This document shows positions 34,653 through 43,057 of a DNA stretch of 64,000 bases, one piece after another. The position numbers and the translations under genes are program-made. The notes under the pieces are model-generated. The model made no database searches. It was not told the origin of the DNA and was given only the letters and a program-made list of their open reading frames with translations. The first letter of the stretch is position 1, and every line of letters begins with the position of its first letter. This DNA is from Candidatus Defluviilinea gracilis (GTDB taxonomy: Bacteria > Chloroflexota > Anaerolineae > Anaerolineales > Villigracilaceae). Location: assembly GCA_016716235.1 (NCBI GenBank), contig JADJWS010000001.1:1116001-1180000 (forward strand), written 5' to 3'.

Positions 34653-35561
34653 GTGCTGAAAAATTTTTTCGACTGGTTATTTGGAAGAAAAGCGCCTCCT
34701 GAGAAAATCCAGGATGTAACCCAAACCGCGCCCCTGACCGAAGAACAAATTCAGGCGATCGTGAACAACCAGAATCCCCACTTCGATCTTCAGCAGTTGA
34801 TCGCCAGTTGCGGGCAATCGGTAGGGAAACAGCGCGAACTGAACGAAGATAGTTTACTGGCGCTGACCGCAACCATGGCGGGGAATTCCGGTAATCTTCC
34901 GTTCGGTTTGTATATTGTGGCAGATGGTATGGGCGGGCATCAGTTTGGCGAGGTGGCGAGCAATGCCGCGATCCGCGCAGTGGCTGGGCATATTTTGAAG
35001 AAATTTCATCCATATCTGTTTCAAGTGAAAACCGACACCATGGATGAATCATTCCAGGAGATCATGCTCGAGGCGGTTCGAGACGCGCAACGGATCATCC
35101 AACGGGAAGCGCCGGGTAGCGGCACCACCCTCACCGCCGCGTTGGTGATCGGGCAACAGGTCACTGTCGCGCATGTGGGCGATAGCCGGGCATATTTCGT
35201 CTTCCCGGATGGGCGTATCGACCCGATTACCCGCGACCATTCGCTGGTCAAGCGGTTGGAGGAGTTGGGACACATCACGCCGGAAGAAGCGGTGAATTAT
35301 CCGCATCGTAATGTGCTCTATCGCGCCTTGGGGCAGGGTGAGTTGCTCGACCCGGATATCTTCACGATTGCCTTTCCGCAACCCGGTTACTTGATGATCT
35401 GCAGTGACGGGCTATGGGGCGTGGTTGCCGAGCAGGATATTGTCCGTTCGGTGGTGGATGCGCCCAGCCTTCAGCGCGCCTGCCAAAATCTCGTTTCTGC
35501 CGCCAATGCCGCCGGCGGACCGGACAACATTAGCGTTGTCCTTGCCCAACTCATTGGGTAA
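34653..35561 (+). CDS. PP2C-family protein phosphatase
   Basis: 302 residues. Metal-binding and catalytic blocks are complete: ELNEDS, VADGMGGHQFGEVASN, GSGTTLTAALV, HVGDSRAYFV, MICSDGLWGVV and GGPDNISVVL. It removes phosphate from Ser/Thr and is the natural opponent of the kinase encoded 12 bp upstream. The N-terminal 65 residues are a variable extension. GTG start at 34653 with AAGGAG just upstream. Confidence 0.93.
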   Translation: MLKNFFDWLFGRKAPPEKIQDVTQTAPLTEEQIQAIVNNQNPHFDLQQLIASCGQSVGKQRELNEDSLLALTATMAGNSGNLPFGLYIVADGMGGHQFGEVASNAAIRAVAGHILKKFHPYLFQVKTDTMDESFQEIMLEAVRDAQRIIQREAPGSGTTLTAALVIGQQVTVAHVGDSRAYFVFPDGRIDPITRDHSLVKRLEELGHITPEEAVNYPHRNVLYRALGQGELLDPDIFTIAFPQPGYLMICSDGLWGVVAEQDIVRSVVDAPSLQRACQNLVSAANAAGGPDNISVVLAQLIG

Positions 35562-35563
35562 TT

Positions 35564-37054
35564 ATGTCGGACCATCTACGGGATTATTATGACCTGCTTG
35601 GGCTTTCCCGGGATGCCACGCCGGAAGAGATAAAACGCGCATATTTTGAGTCGGCGCAGAAGCTTCACCCGGACAAAAACAAAGTTGCCGGGGAAACAGA
35701 AATCTTCCTCAACGTTCAGCAGGCATACGAAACCCTCTCGAACTCCACCCGCCGCGCTCAGTACGATGCCACCCTGCCTCCTGCGCCGCAGACACCGTCG
35801 CTCCCATACGAACATAAAATAATTTACAGCCGCCGCAACCTTGGGAAGATCAATGAGCCGCAAATGCTCTACGCGATGCTCGATCTTGACGCTCCGCAGG
35901 AAACGCGCCGAGCTTCGTCTTCCCCGTTGAATGTTTCGCTGGTGATCGACCGTTCCACTTCCATGCAAGGGGCAAAAATGGACACGGTCAAAGCCACCGC
36001 TATCCAGGTTCTTCGCAATTTGCGCCCGCAAGATATTCTGAGCGTTGTCACATTCAGCGACCGCGCTGAGGTTGTGATTCCAGCCGCCTATCATTTGGAC
36101 CGCGCGCGCCTCGAATCGCGAGTGCAGATGATTCAGCCGGCCGGCGGAACCGAAATCTATCATGGACTTGAGGCGGGCGCGCGGGAGATCATGCGGAGTC
36201 TCGATCCGAAACGAATCAATCATCTCATCCTGCTTACCGATGGCCGCACCTATGGCGATGAGCAACAAAGCCTGGAACTCGCCGCCAAACTTGCCGAACA
36301 AGGCGTGGGCATTAGTTGCTTGGGTATTGGGAGTGAATGGAACGATATCTTCCTCGACGCCATTTCCACGCGCGCCGGGGGAAGCACCAACCTGATTGTC
36401 GAACCGCGCGATATCAACCGCCTGCTCCTCGAAAAATTTGACGCGCTGATCCAAACCTATGCCGAGGACGCCGCGTTGGAGTTTAAACCGATCACAGGAG
36501 TGGAACTCAGCCGGGTGTTCCGAATTCAGCCAGATCCGGCTCCTGTCCCGCTGAACGAAGGGAAAATCCGGCTTGGACCAATATTGCAAGATACTTCCAC
36601 TCGGGTGATTTTTGAGTATATAATCCAGCCAACAGAGGTACAATCAGGCGAGTTGACCTTCATGGAAGCCTCGCTTAAAGTAGCCATTACTTCGCATCCG
36701 TTTCCCGTTCCATCCTTGCGTTTGCGTCTACAGATGCCCGTGTCGGACCCATCAAATTCCGGCGCGCCGCCGGCGGAAATTCAACAGGCATTATCGCGAC
36801 TGATGCTGTATCAGATGCAAGAGCAGGCGCGCGAGGAACTTAAGAAAGGCAACGTCGAAAAAGCCGCGCGCCACCTTGAACGGCTCGCCACCAACCTGCT
36901 CACGCAGGGCGAGCGCAGTCTTGCGCAGACGGTGATGTTCGAAGCGGATTCGATCAAGAAAAATCGTTCCCTCTCGGAGGAGGGGAGTAAACGAATGAAA
37001 TATGGAACTCGTATGTTATTTCTTGCGCCGCCGAAAAAGGAGCTTGCCCAATGA
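35564..37054 (+). CDS. J-domain/von Willebrand A-domain fusion protein
   Basis: 496 residues. Residues 1-70 are a J domain: DYYDLLGLSRDATPEEIKRAY, the HPDKNK motif needed to stimulate Hsp70, and FLNVQQAYETLSN. A linker leads to a VWA domain (about 115-300) with an intact metal site DRSTSM and ILLTDGRTYGDEQQS, then a beta-rich domain and a helical tail. A J domain joined to VWA is uncommon. The order kinase, PP2C, VWA resembles TerY-P-type triads, where the VWA protein is a phosphorylation-linked assembly factor. Its start lies 2 bp after the phosphatase stop. Confidence 0.9.
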   Translation: MSDHLRDYYDLLGLSRDATPEEIKRAYFESAQKLHPDKNKVAGETEIFLNVQQAYETLSNSTRRAQYDATLPPAPQTPSLPYEHKIIYSRRNLGKINEPQMLYAMLDLDAPQETRRASSSPLNVSLVIDRSTSMQGAKMDTVKATAIQVLRNLRPQDILSVVTFSDRAEVVIPAAYHLDRARLESRVQMIQPAGGTEIYHGLEAGAREIMRSLDPKRINHLILLTDGRTYGDEQQSLELAAKLAEQGVGISCLGIGSEWNDIFLDAISTRAGGSTNLIVEPRDINRLLLEKFDALIQTYAEDAALEFKPITGVELSRVFRIQPDPAPVPLNEGKIRLGPILQDTSTRVIFEYIIQPTEVQSGELTFMEASLKVAITSHPFPVPSLRLRLQMPVSDPSNSGAPPAEIQQALSRLMLYQMQEQAREELKKGNVEKAARHLERLATNLLTQGERSLAQTVMFEADSIKKNRSLSEEGSKRMKYGTRMLFLAPPKKELAQ

Positions 37055-37560
37055 TCATTTGCCCCAATTGCCAGCACGAAAACACCAATGGATCCGTGTT
37101 TTGTGCGGAGTGCGGCGAACAACTCGACGGAGTTGAAACGCTCGTCACTCAGGCAATTACCGAGGATCAAATCTCGGAGGATTTGAGGAATCAGGCTCCC
37201 CGTCCCGAAGCGGAAGCGACCCCTGCCAACAGTTGGTTATCCCTGCATTTAATGGACAGCGGCAAGATCATGCCGCTCGCGTCGCGCAACGAATTTACTC
37301 TGGGCCGTCTGAGCGAGGGACAGCCCATTATGCCGGATATCGATCTGACCGCTTATCAGGCATATGCTTCAGGCGTTTCGCGCCTGCATGCCGTAGTGAA
37401 GCGCGATGAGAGCAATGTAGTCGTGATGGACCTCGGCTCTTCAAATGGAACCTATTTGAATGGGCGTCGTCTCACCCCGCATACCGAAGAGCGACTCAGC
37501 CACGGCGATATCGTTGCATTGGGAAAATTGAAGATACAGATTCTTCTGCGAAATATCTAG
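37051..37560 (+). CDS. Zinc-ribbon/FHA-domain protein
   Basis: 169 residues. The N terminus is a zinc ribbon (MIICPNCQHENTNGSVFCAECGEQ, two CxxC pairs). The C-terminal FHA domain (about 75-165) has the phosphothreonine-binding residues in LGR, GVSRLHAVV and GSSNGTYLNG. It probably recognises phosphothreonine made by the kinase of this operon. ATGA overlap with the preceding gene. Confidence 0.9.
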   Translation: MIICPNCQHENTNGSVFCAECGEQLDGVETLVTQAITEDQISEDLRNQAPRPEAEATPANSWLSLHLMDSGKIMPLASRNEFTLGRLSEGQPIMPDIDLTAYQAYASGVSRLHAVVKRDESNVVVMDLGSSNGTYLNGRRLTPHTEERLSHGDIVALGKLKIQILLRNI

Positions 37561-37572
37561 GATTTTGAACGA

Positions 37573-37815
37573 ATGGCATTCTCGGTTATCTTGCATATCC
37601 CCGGTGAAGCCTCGGTGCTTGGCGAAGTGGAAGAACTGCCCAAAGCCGCCGATACGATCATCACGGTCAGCAATCCGCGGTTGCGCGATGGCAAGGATAT
37701 TCACTACCTTGAGCACAACGTGGTGAAAGTGATCTGGTCGTTGAGTCATGTGGTCTTAATCGAGGTGCTTGCAAACGAAGAAGAAGATAGCCTCATTGGT
37801 TTTGTGAGGGAATAA
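37573..37815 (+). CDS. Small protein of the signalling operon, function unknown
   Basis: 80 residues, acidic, no membrane segment or known motif (VILHIPGEASVLGEVEELPKAADTIITVSNPR). It sits 12 bp after the FHA gene and 1 bp before the response regulator, so it is clearly part of the operon. It has the look of a small alpha/beta adaptor, but I do not recognise a family. Confidence 0.65.
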   Translation: MAFSVILHIPGEASVLGEVEELPKAADTIITVSNPRLRDGKDIHYLEHNVVKVIWSLSHVVLIEVLANEEEDSLIGFVRE

Positions 37816-37816
37816 C

Positions 37817-38539
37817 ATGCCTGACGAGTTTGACCGCCGGCGCATCCTCATCGTGGACGACGAGGAGCGCATGGTGCGTTTTATCCGCATGAATCTGGAA
37901 CACGACGGTTTTCAAGTGGTGGAAGCCTTCAACGGAAAACAAGCGCTCCAGAAACTGCGCGACGCGACCCCCGACCTGATCCTGCTCGACGTTATGATGC
38001 CCGATATTGACGGTTTTGATGTTCTCGAAACCATCCGCGAGGGCGGTAATACTGTGCCGGTGATCATGCTCACCGCAAAGGGCGAGGAAGACGACCGCGT
38101 GCGCGGACTCGAACTCGGCGCTGACGATTACATCACCAAGCCGTTCAGCCCGCGCGAGATGGTTAGCCGCGTCAAAGCGGTCATCCGCCGCACGGAGGGC
38201 GCGAGCGGCTCGATGCACGACATCATCGAAGTGGACGACCGCCTCAAAATCGATTTCGACCGCCGCGAAGTGTGGCTCGAAGGCAAACTCGTCAAACTCC
38301 GCCCGACGGAATATCGTTTGCTCTATCACCTCGTGCAGAACGCGGGCTGGGTCGTCACGCACGATCAAATCCTCGTTAAAGTGTGGGGCTATGAATACCG
38401 CGACGAGCCGCATTACGTCCGCCTCTACATCAATTATCTTCGCCAAAAACTCGAGAAAGACCCCGCCAACCCGAAGTACATTCTCACGGAGCGCGGCGTC
38501 GGCTATCGCTTTGTGGATTACAAGCGGCAAAAAGCGTAA
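37817..38539 (+). CDS. OmpR-family response regulator of the signalling operon
   Basis: 240 residues: receiver domain with acidic DDE (14-16), phospho-acceptor Asp58 in LILLDVMMPDIDG and Lys in ITKPFSP, then a winged-helix domain (LRPTEYRLLYHLVQNAGWVVTHDQILVKVWG). No histidine kinase is adjacent, so it either has a distant partner or is controlled by the Ser/Thr kinase of the operon. Last gene before a terminator. Confidence 0.93.
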   Translation: MPDEFDRRRILIVDDEERMVRFIRMNLEHDGFQVVEAFNGKQALQKLRDATPDLILLDVMMPDIDGFDVLETIREGGNTVPVIMLTAKGEEDDRVRGLELGADDYITKPFSPREMVSRVKAVIRRTEGASGSMHDIIEVDDRLKIDFDRREVWLEGKLVKLRPTEYRLLYHLVQNAGWVVTHDQILVKVWGYEYRDEPHYVRLYINYLRQKLEKDPANPKYILTERGVGYRFVDYKRQKA

Positions 38540-38621
38540 CGCGAGACTGCGAAGCGTCTCGCATTCCATGAACGGATCAAATAAATTTCACCTTGTACGA
38601 TAATCTCATACGAATCATTGA

Positions 38622-38656
38622 CAAAAAGCCTGCGTGAATCTAACGCGGGCTTTTTA
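38622..38656 (+). terminator. Rho-independent terminator of the signalling operon
   Basis: AAAAAGCCTGCGT pairs with ACGCGGGCTTTTT around a 7-nt loop, with T-run (one mismatch in the stem). Confidence 0.8.
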
Positions 38657-38699
38657 TAGTTGGGGCAGATAATTCAACCAACCAGAAAGGATGATTACC

Positions 38700-39140
38700 A
38701 TGTCAAACTTAATTCGATGGGAACCTGCTCGTGAAATGATGACCCTGCGCGAGGCGATGAGTCACTTGTTCGATGACGCGTACACACGCCCGCTCACCCT
38801 CAGGGACGGCTGGTCTGTGCCTGCGGTCGACATGTACCAAACCGACGACGATGTGGTCGTGAAGGCTTCGCTCCCCGGCTTCAAAGCCGAAGAAGTGCAG
38901 ATCAACATCACCGGCGAGATCCTCACCCTGCGCGGCGAGATGAGGCACGAGGAGGAGAAGAACGATAAAGCCTGGCATATCCGCGAACAACGCTGGGGCT
39001 CGTTCGAGCGCGCGCTCGCCCTCCCGACGGATGTGATCTCCGACAAGGCAAAAGCCGAGTTCGAGAACGGCATCCTCACCATCACCCTGCCGAAGGCGGA
39101 AGAGGTGAAGCCGAAGACGATCACCGTGAAGGCGAAGTAA
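38700..39140 (+). CDS. Hsp20-family small heat shock protein
   Basis: 146 residues with the alpha-crystallin domain (VPAVDMYQTDDDVVVKASLPGF, GEILTLRGEM, FERALALPTDV, AEFENGILTITLPK) and the C-terminal anchoring KPKTITV. It binds unfolding proteins without ATP. The ATG at 38700 is chosen because AGAAAGG lies at the right distance; an ATG at 38691 abuts that site. Possibly functionally tied to the J-domain protein upstream, but a terminator separates them. Confidence 0.93.
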   Translation: MSNLIRWEPAREMMTLREAMSHLFDDAYTRPLTLRDGWSVPAVDMYQTDDDVVVKASLPGFKAEEVQINITGEILTLRGEMRHEEEKNDKAWHIREQRWGSFERALALPTDVISDKAKAEFENGILTITLPKAEEVKPKTITVKAK

Positions 39141-39148
39141 ATTTTGTA

Positions 39149-39182
39149 GAGCGAGACGCGCAAAACGTCTCGCTCTATGCTT
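39149..39182 (+). terminator. Rho-independent terminator after hsp20
   Basis: Perfect 11-bp stem AGAGCGAGACG/CGTCTCGCTCT with a 7-nt loop, then ATGCTTTTAG. The 39183-39373 gap that follows holds a degenerate relative of repeat A (CCACAGAGATCGCCGAGTCC). Confidence 0.8.
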
Positions 39183-39373
39183 TTAGGGAGTGGCGAAACC
39201 GGTGTGTAGAAGTTTTCTTCGCCACAGAGATCGCCGAGTCCATTGAGAGAAGATCTCAAAATCTCTGCGCGTTCTGTGGTTTTACATGCCTTTATCGCCA
39301 TTCCCTGCTTTTTAAGGGGATAAACCCAAAAGGGAGAAAACGCTTCAGAGCGGGAATCAATTTCCCCGTCGGG

Positions 39374-39403
39374 TTGAAGCGGTTTGTCATCTTGGGGTAA
39401 AAT
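39374..39403 (+). promoter_or_regulatory. Promoter of the LuxR-type regulator gene (leaderless)
   Basis: TTGAAG (39374-39379), 18 bp, TAAAAT (39398-39403). The ATG begins 6 nt later, at the expected transcription start. Confidence 0.65.
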
Positions 39404-39409
39404 TCAGCC

Positions 39410-40081
39410 ATGCCAAAGGGACCCATCAAACAACGCGTTTTGCTCGTGGACGATCATGAAGTGGTGCGGGTCGGGTTGCGCTCGCTGTTGGAGCGGCATC
39501 AGCAGTTCGATGTGGTGGGGGAGGCGGGGTCGGCGCGCGAAGCCATCCAAAAAACGGATTTGCTGAAGCCGGACGTGGTGGTGATGGATATCCGCCTGCC
39601 GGGCACGTCGGGGATCGAAGCCTGCGAACAGATCGTGACGAAACACCCGAAGATCAAGGTGATCATGCTCACTTCGTATGCCGAGGATGAGATGTTGTTT
39701 TCGGCGATCCGCGCCGGGGCTTCGGGGTATGTGTTGAAGCAGATCGGGAGCGACGACCTGGTGAAGGCGCTCGAAGCGGTGGGACGCGGCGAGGCGCTGC
39801 TCGACCCAGCGGTGACTCAGCGAGTCTTTCAGGAAGTGCGGCGCGCGGTGAAGAACGAGGAGGCTTCGGCTTTTTCGCATTTAAGCCAGCAGGAGAAGCA
39901 TGTGCTGTTGCTGGTTTCGGAGGGGCGCACGAACCGCGAGATCGCCAAGCAATTGTTTTTAGGCGAAGGCACGGTGCGGAATTATGTTTCATCTATTCTC
40001 TCGAAGTTAAATGTGAATAACCGCGCCGAAGCCGCGGCGTATGCGGTGGAACATAATTTGAAGGAATATATCGCGGTGTAG
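39410..40081 (+). CDS. NarL/LuxR-family response regulator
   Basis: 223 residues. Receiver domain with DDHE (14-17), phospho-acceptor Asp60 in VVVMDIRLPGTSG and Lys in GYVLKQIG. The LuxR-type helix-turn-helix (LSQQEKHVLLLVSEGRTNREIAKQLFLGEGTVRNYVSSIL) fills the C terminus. No partner kinase is nearby, so its input is unknown. The ending NNRAEAAAYAVEH resembles DevR-type regulators. Confidence 0.92.
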   Translation: MPKGPIKQRVLLVDDHEVVRVGLRSLLERHQQFDVVGEAGSAREAIQKTDLLKPDVVVMDIRLPGTSGIEACEQIVTKHPKIKVIMLTSYAEDEMLFSAIRAGASGYVLKQIGSDDLVKALEAVGRGEALLDPAVTQRVFQEVRRAVKNEEASAFSHLSQQEKHVLLLVSEGRTNREIAKQLFLGEGTVRNYVSSILSKLNVNNRAEAAAYAVEHNLKEYIAV

Positions 40082-40105
40082 TTTGACTGTTTTGTCAAAA
40101 AGATG

Positions 40106-40140
40106 AAAGCGCGGAGAAGCGAACGCTCCGCGCTTTTTAT
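40106..40140 (+). terminator. Rho-independent terminator after the LuxR-type regulator
   Basis: AAAGCGCGGAG pairs with CTCCGCGCTTT around a 9-nt loop, with T-run. Confidence 0.88.
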
Positions 40141-40182
40141 TTTGCGCCGTATGGTTCCCGCCAATTTCCGACTTTCTCCCTC

Positions 40183-40225
40183 TTGACAAAAACTTAATTT
40201 AGGCATAATGTTAAGCACGCTTAAC
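40183..40225 (+). promoter_or_regulatory. MarR promoter and operator
   Basis: TTGACA (40183-40188) and CATAAT (40204-40209) make a promoter with a short 15-bp spacer. The palindrome GTTAAGC-AC-GCTTAAC (40210-40225) covers the start region, and a half-site GGCTTAAC follows just before the ATG. The arrangement fits autorepression by the MarR protein. Confidence 0.75.
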
Positions 40226-40243
40226 TAAAAAGAAGGCTTAACT

Positions 40244-40708
40244 ATGACCAAATCTCCCCAATTCGACCAAGCCGTGCGCGCGTGGATGGATGTGTTCATG
40301 CACCGTTCGATGAGCGGCTGGAAGCAGTTCGCCAAATCGTGCGGGCTTTCGATGCCGCAGTTCAGTATCCTGATGCAGTTGCATCACAGGGGCGCGTTTG
40401 GCATGTCGGAAGTGAGCGAGCGCTTCGAGATCACTGCCGCCGCCGCCAGCCAGTTGGTGGATAAACTCGTGCAGAACGGTTTTGTCCAACGCGAGGAAGA
40501 CCCGAAGGATCGCCGCGCCAAACTGCTGAATCTCACCGATAAAGGCCGTGAGATTGTCCGACGCGGCGGGCAGGAGCGTTACCATTGGGTGGATGATCTT
40601 GCGGGGAAATTATCCGCCGCGGAGCGCGCCAAGGTCAGCGAGGCGCTCGAGTTGATGACTAAAGCCGTACAAGAACTGGAAGCGGACGCAGTCCAGACTC
40701 CCGCATAG
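40244..40708 (+). CDS. MarR-family transcriptional regulator
   Basis: 154 residues with the winged helix-turn-helix (MSEVSERFEITAAAASQLVDKLVQNGFVQREEDPKDRRAKLLNLTDKG), whose DxRD-type wing is diagnostic. It stands 105 bp before two ABC exporter genes on the same strand and probably represses them and itself, being released by a small ligand, perhaps an exporter substrate. This is the usual arrangement for MarR-controlled drug exporters; the ligand is unknown. Confidence 0.92.
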   Translation: MTKSPQFDQAVRAWMDVFMHRSMSGWKQFAKSCGLSMPQFSILMQLHHRGAFGMSEVSERFEITAAAASQLVDKLVQNGFVQREEDPKDRRAKLLNLTDKGREIVRRGGQERYHWVDDLAGKLSAAERAKVSEALELMTKAVQELEADAVQTPA

Positions 40709-40813
40709 TTCCCAAACTGTTTCACACCCAATTCATCAGCAAGCCATAGACTCTCTACTTTCCACTCTCTATTTCTCTGCACGCGAAACCCTTTCCAAGA
40801 ATCAGGAGCATTC

Positions 40814-43057
40814 ATGTTGAAATTAGCAAAGTATCTAAAACCTTATCGCTGGGCGTTGTTCGTTTCCATCGCGCTGTTGTTCGTGCAGGCGAATTTCGAT
40901 CTCGCCCTGCCGGATTATCTATCGCGCATCGTCAACACCGGCATCCAGCAAAGCGGAATCGAAAATGCCGTGCCGGCGGCGATCCGCCAAAGCGAGATGA
41001 ACCGCGTCGTCGTGTTTTTGAGCGACGAGGAGAAAACCTCCGTCCTCGCGGATTACACACTGGTGGACAAAAACTCCGCCGACTACGTTGCCCTCGTCAA
41101 AAAATATCCCGCGTTGGAAAACGAGTCCATTTATGTGTTGAACAAAGTTGACAAAGCGGAAATCGAACGCCTCAACCCCATCATGGGCAAGGCGTTATTG
41201 ACCGTTGCCGGAATCGAAGGAGCGGTTGCCGACCCGGCGAAGGCGGCAGAAATGGGAGAAGCGTTCGGCGGCTTCGACCTGAGCAAACTTCCGCCCGGCA
41301 CAGACCTCTTCACCATGCTGGAAAAACTTCCAGCGGAGCAACGCTCGAAGATTCAAGACTCAGTCAACTCGAAGTTTGAAGCGTTGGGCGAGAGCATGAT
41401 CGTGCAGGCGTCTGTCGGCGCGGTCAAAGCGGAATATGAAGCGCTGGGTATGGATACCGCCAAACTGCAAAACGATTATGTGCTTGCGGTGGGCGGTTGG
41501 ATGTTACTGCTGACGCTCCTCTCGGCTATGTGTACCATCACGGTAGGTTTTCTTTCCGCTCGCATCGCGGCTGGACTGGCGCGCGACCTGCGCCGCTTCA
41601 CCTTCCAAAAAGTGGAATCGTTCTCCAGTTCCGAATTCGAAAAATTTTCCACCGCATCGTTGATCACGCGCTCCACCAACGACATCACGCAGATCCAAAC
41701 CGTGATGATGTTCATGATCCGTATGATCTTCTACGCGCCGTTGATCGGCATCGGCGGCATCATCAAAGTGCTTTCGCAGGATTCGCCGCTCGCGTGGTTG
41801 ATCATCGTAGCGGTCTTGATCCTGGTGAGCCTGATCGCCACCGTGATGACGTTCGCCCTGCCGAAGTTCCGCATCATTCAAAAACTGGTAGACCGCCTCA
41901 ACCTTGTCTCGCGCGAGAATCTCTCGGGCATGATGGTCATCCGCGCGTTCAACATGCAGAAGTTTGAAGAGAAGCGCTTCGAGAAAGCCAATGCGGACCT
42001 GACCGCCGTGAGTTTATACATCAACCGCTTGATGGTGATCATGATGCCGGTGATGATGTTCGTGATGAACCTGCTGGTGGTCTCGGTGACGTGGTTCGGC
42101 GCGAAACAAGTCGCCGCCGCCAACATTCAAGTGGGAGACATGATCGCCTTTATGCAATATGGGATGCAGATCATGTTCGCGTTCTTGATGATGTCCATGT
42201 TGTTCTTCATCCTGCCGCGCGCCTCGGTCTCTGCCGACCGGATTGCGGAAGTGCTTGCCACGGAGATTCATATCACCGATCCGAAAGAACCGAAGAAATT
42301 CCCCGCGCCGTTCAAAGGCGAGGTGGAGTTCCGCAATGTGTCTTTCCGCTATCCTGGCGCGGACGAAGATGTCCTGCGCGATATAAGTTTCACCGCCAAG
42401 CCCGGCGAGATGACCGCCTTCATCGGCTCGACCGGTTCGGGCAAGTCCACCATCATCAACCTGTTGCCGCGCTTCCACGAAGTGACGGGCGGCGCGATTC
42501 TGGTGGACGGCACAGACATCCGCGAGGTGACCCAGCACGACCTGCGCGAGAAGATCGGCTACGTCCCGCAAAAGAGCGCGCTCTTCTCCGGCACCATCGA
42601 GAGCAACCTGCGCTATGCCGATAAGGATGCCAGCCCGCAAACGCTGAATGCCGCGATCGAAGCGGCGCAAGCCAAAGAGTTTGTGGATTCGACACCGCAG
42701 GGCATCGCCGCGGAAATTTCGCAAGGCGGCGCGAACGTCTCCGGCGGGCAGAAACAACGACTCTCCATCGCCCGCGCATTGGTCAAGAAGCCGCCGATCT
42801 ATATCCTCGACGATAGTTTCTCCGCGCTCGATTTCAAAACCGACGCGGCGCTGAGACGCGCGTTCAAAACCTACTCCGCCGACAGCGCATTGCTGATCGT
42901 CACCCAGCGCGTCTCCACCATCAAGAACGCCGAACAGATCATCGTGCTGGATGAAGGACGCATCGTGGGCAAAGGCACGCATAAAGAGTTAATGGAAACC
43001 AGTGAAACATACCGAGAGATTGCGACCTCGCAATTGACTCAGGAGGAATTAGCATGA
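40814..43057 (+). CDS. ABC exporter half-transporter, subunit 1
   Basis: 747 residues, long for this family. A membrane helix near residue 20 is followed by an extracytoplasmic insertion of about 180 residues, rich in charged and Pro/Gly segments, before the second helix. The remaining membrane part and the ATPase domain are normal: Walker A GSTGSGKST, signature VSGGQKQR, Walker B IYILDDSFSALD, switch His replaced by Gln in TQRVST. The degenerate switch residue suggests an asymmetric heterodimer with the next gene, as in MdlAB/TM287-288-type exporters. MarR gene directly upstream. Confidence 0.92.
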   Translation: MLKLAKYLKPYRWALFVSIALLFVQANFDLALPDYLSRIVNTGIQQSGIENAVPAAIRQSEMNRVVVFLSDEEKTSVLADYTLVDKNSADYVALVKKYPALENESIYVLNKVDKAEIERLNPIMGKALLTVAGIEGAVADPAKAAEMGEAFGGFDLSKLPPGTDLFTMLEKLPAEQRSKIQDSVNSKFEALGESMIVQASVGAVKAEYEALGMDTAKLQNDYVLAVGGWMLLLTLLSAMCTITVGFLSARIAAGLARDLRRFTFQKVESFSSSEFEKFSTASLITRSTNDITQIQTVMMFMIRMIFYAPLIGIGGIIKVLSQDSPLAWLIIVAVLILVSLIATVMTFALPKFRIIQKLVDRLNLVSRENLSGMMVIRAFNMQKFEEKRFEKANADLTAVSLYINRLMVIMMPVMMFVMNLLVVSVTWFGAKQVAAANIQVGDMIAFMQYGMQIMFAFLMMSMLFFILPRASVSADRIAEVLATEIHITDPKEPKKFPAPFKGEVEFRNVSFRYPGADEDVLRDISFTAKPGEMTAFIGSTGSGKSTIINLLPRFHEVTGGAILVDGTDIREVTQHDLREKIGYVPQKSALFSGTIESNLRYADKDASPQTLNAAIEAAQAKEFVDSTPQGIAAEISQGGANVSGGQKQRLSIARALVKKPPIYILDDSFSALDFKTDAALRRAFKTYSADSALLIVTQRVSTIKNAEQIIVLDEGRIVGKGTHKELMETSETYREIATSQLTQEELA

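Noticed and set aside
34653..38539. Type VI secretion accessory cluster (kinase, PP2C and FHA proteins occur with T6SS)
   Set aside because: No structural T6SS genes are present, and the J-VWA protein and response regulator do not fit.
37793..38569. 258-codon open frame antisense to the response regulator
   Set aside because: It mirrors the regulator gene in high-GC DNA; the plus-strand product has every receiver and winged-helix motif.
42014..42982. 322-codon open frame antisense to the first exporter gene
   Set aside because: Asp/His/Arg-rich shadow of the ATPase domain; no recognisable fold.
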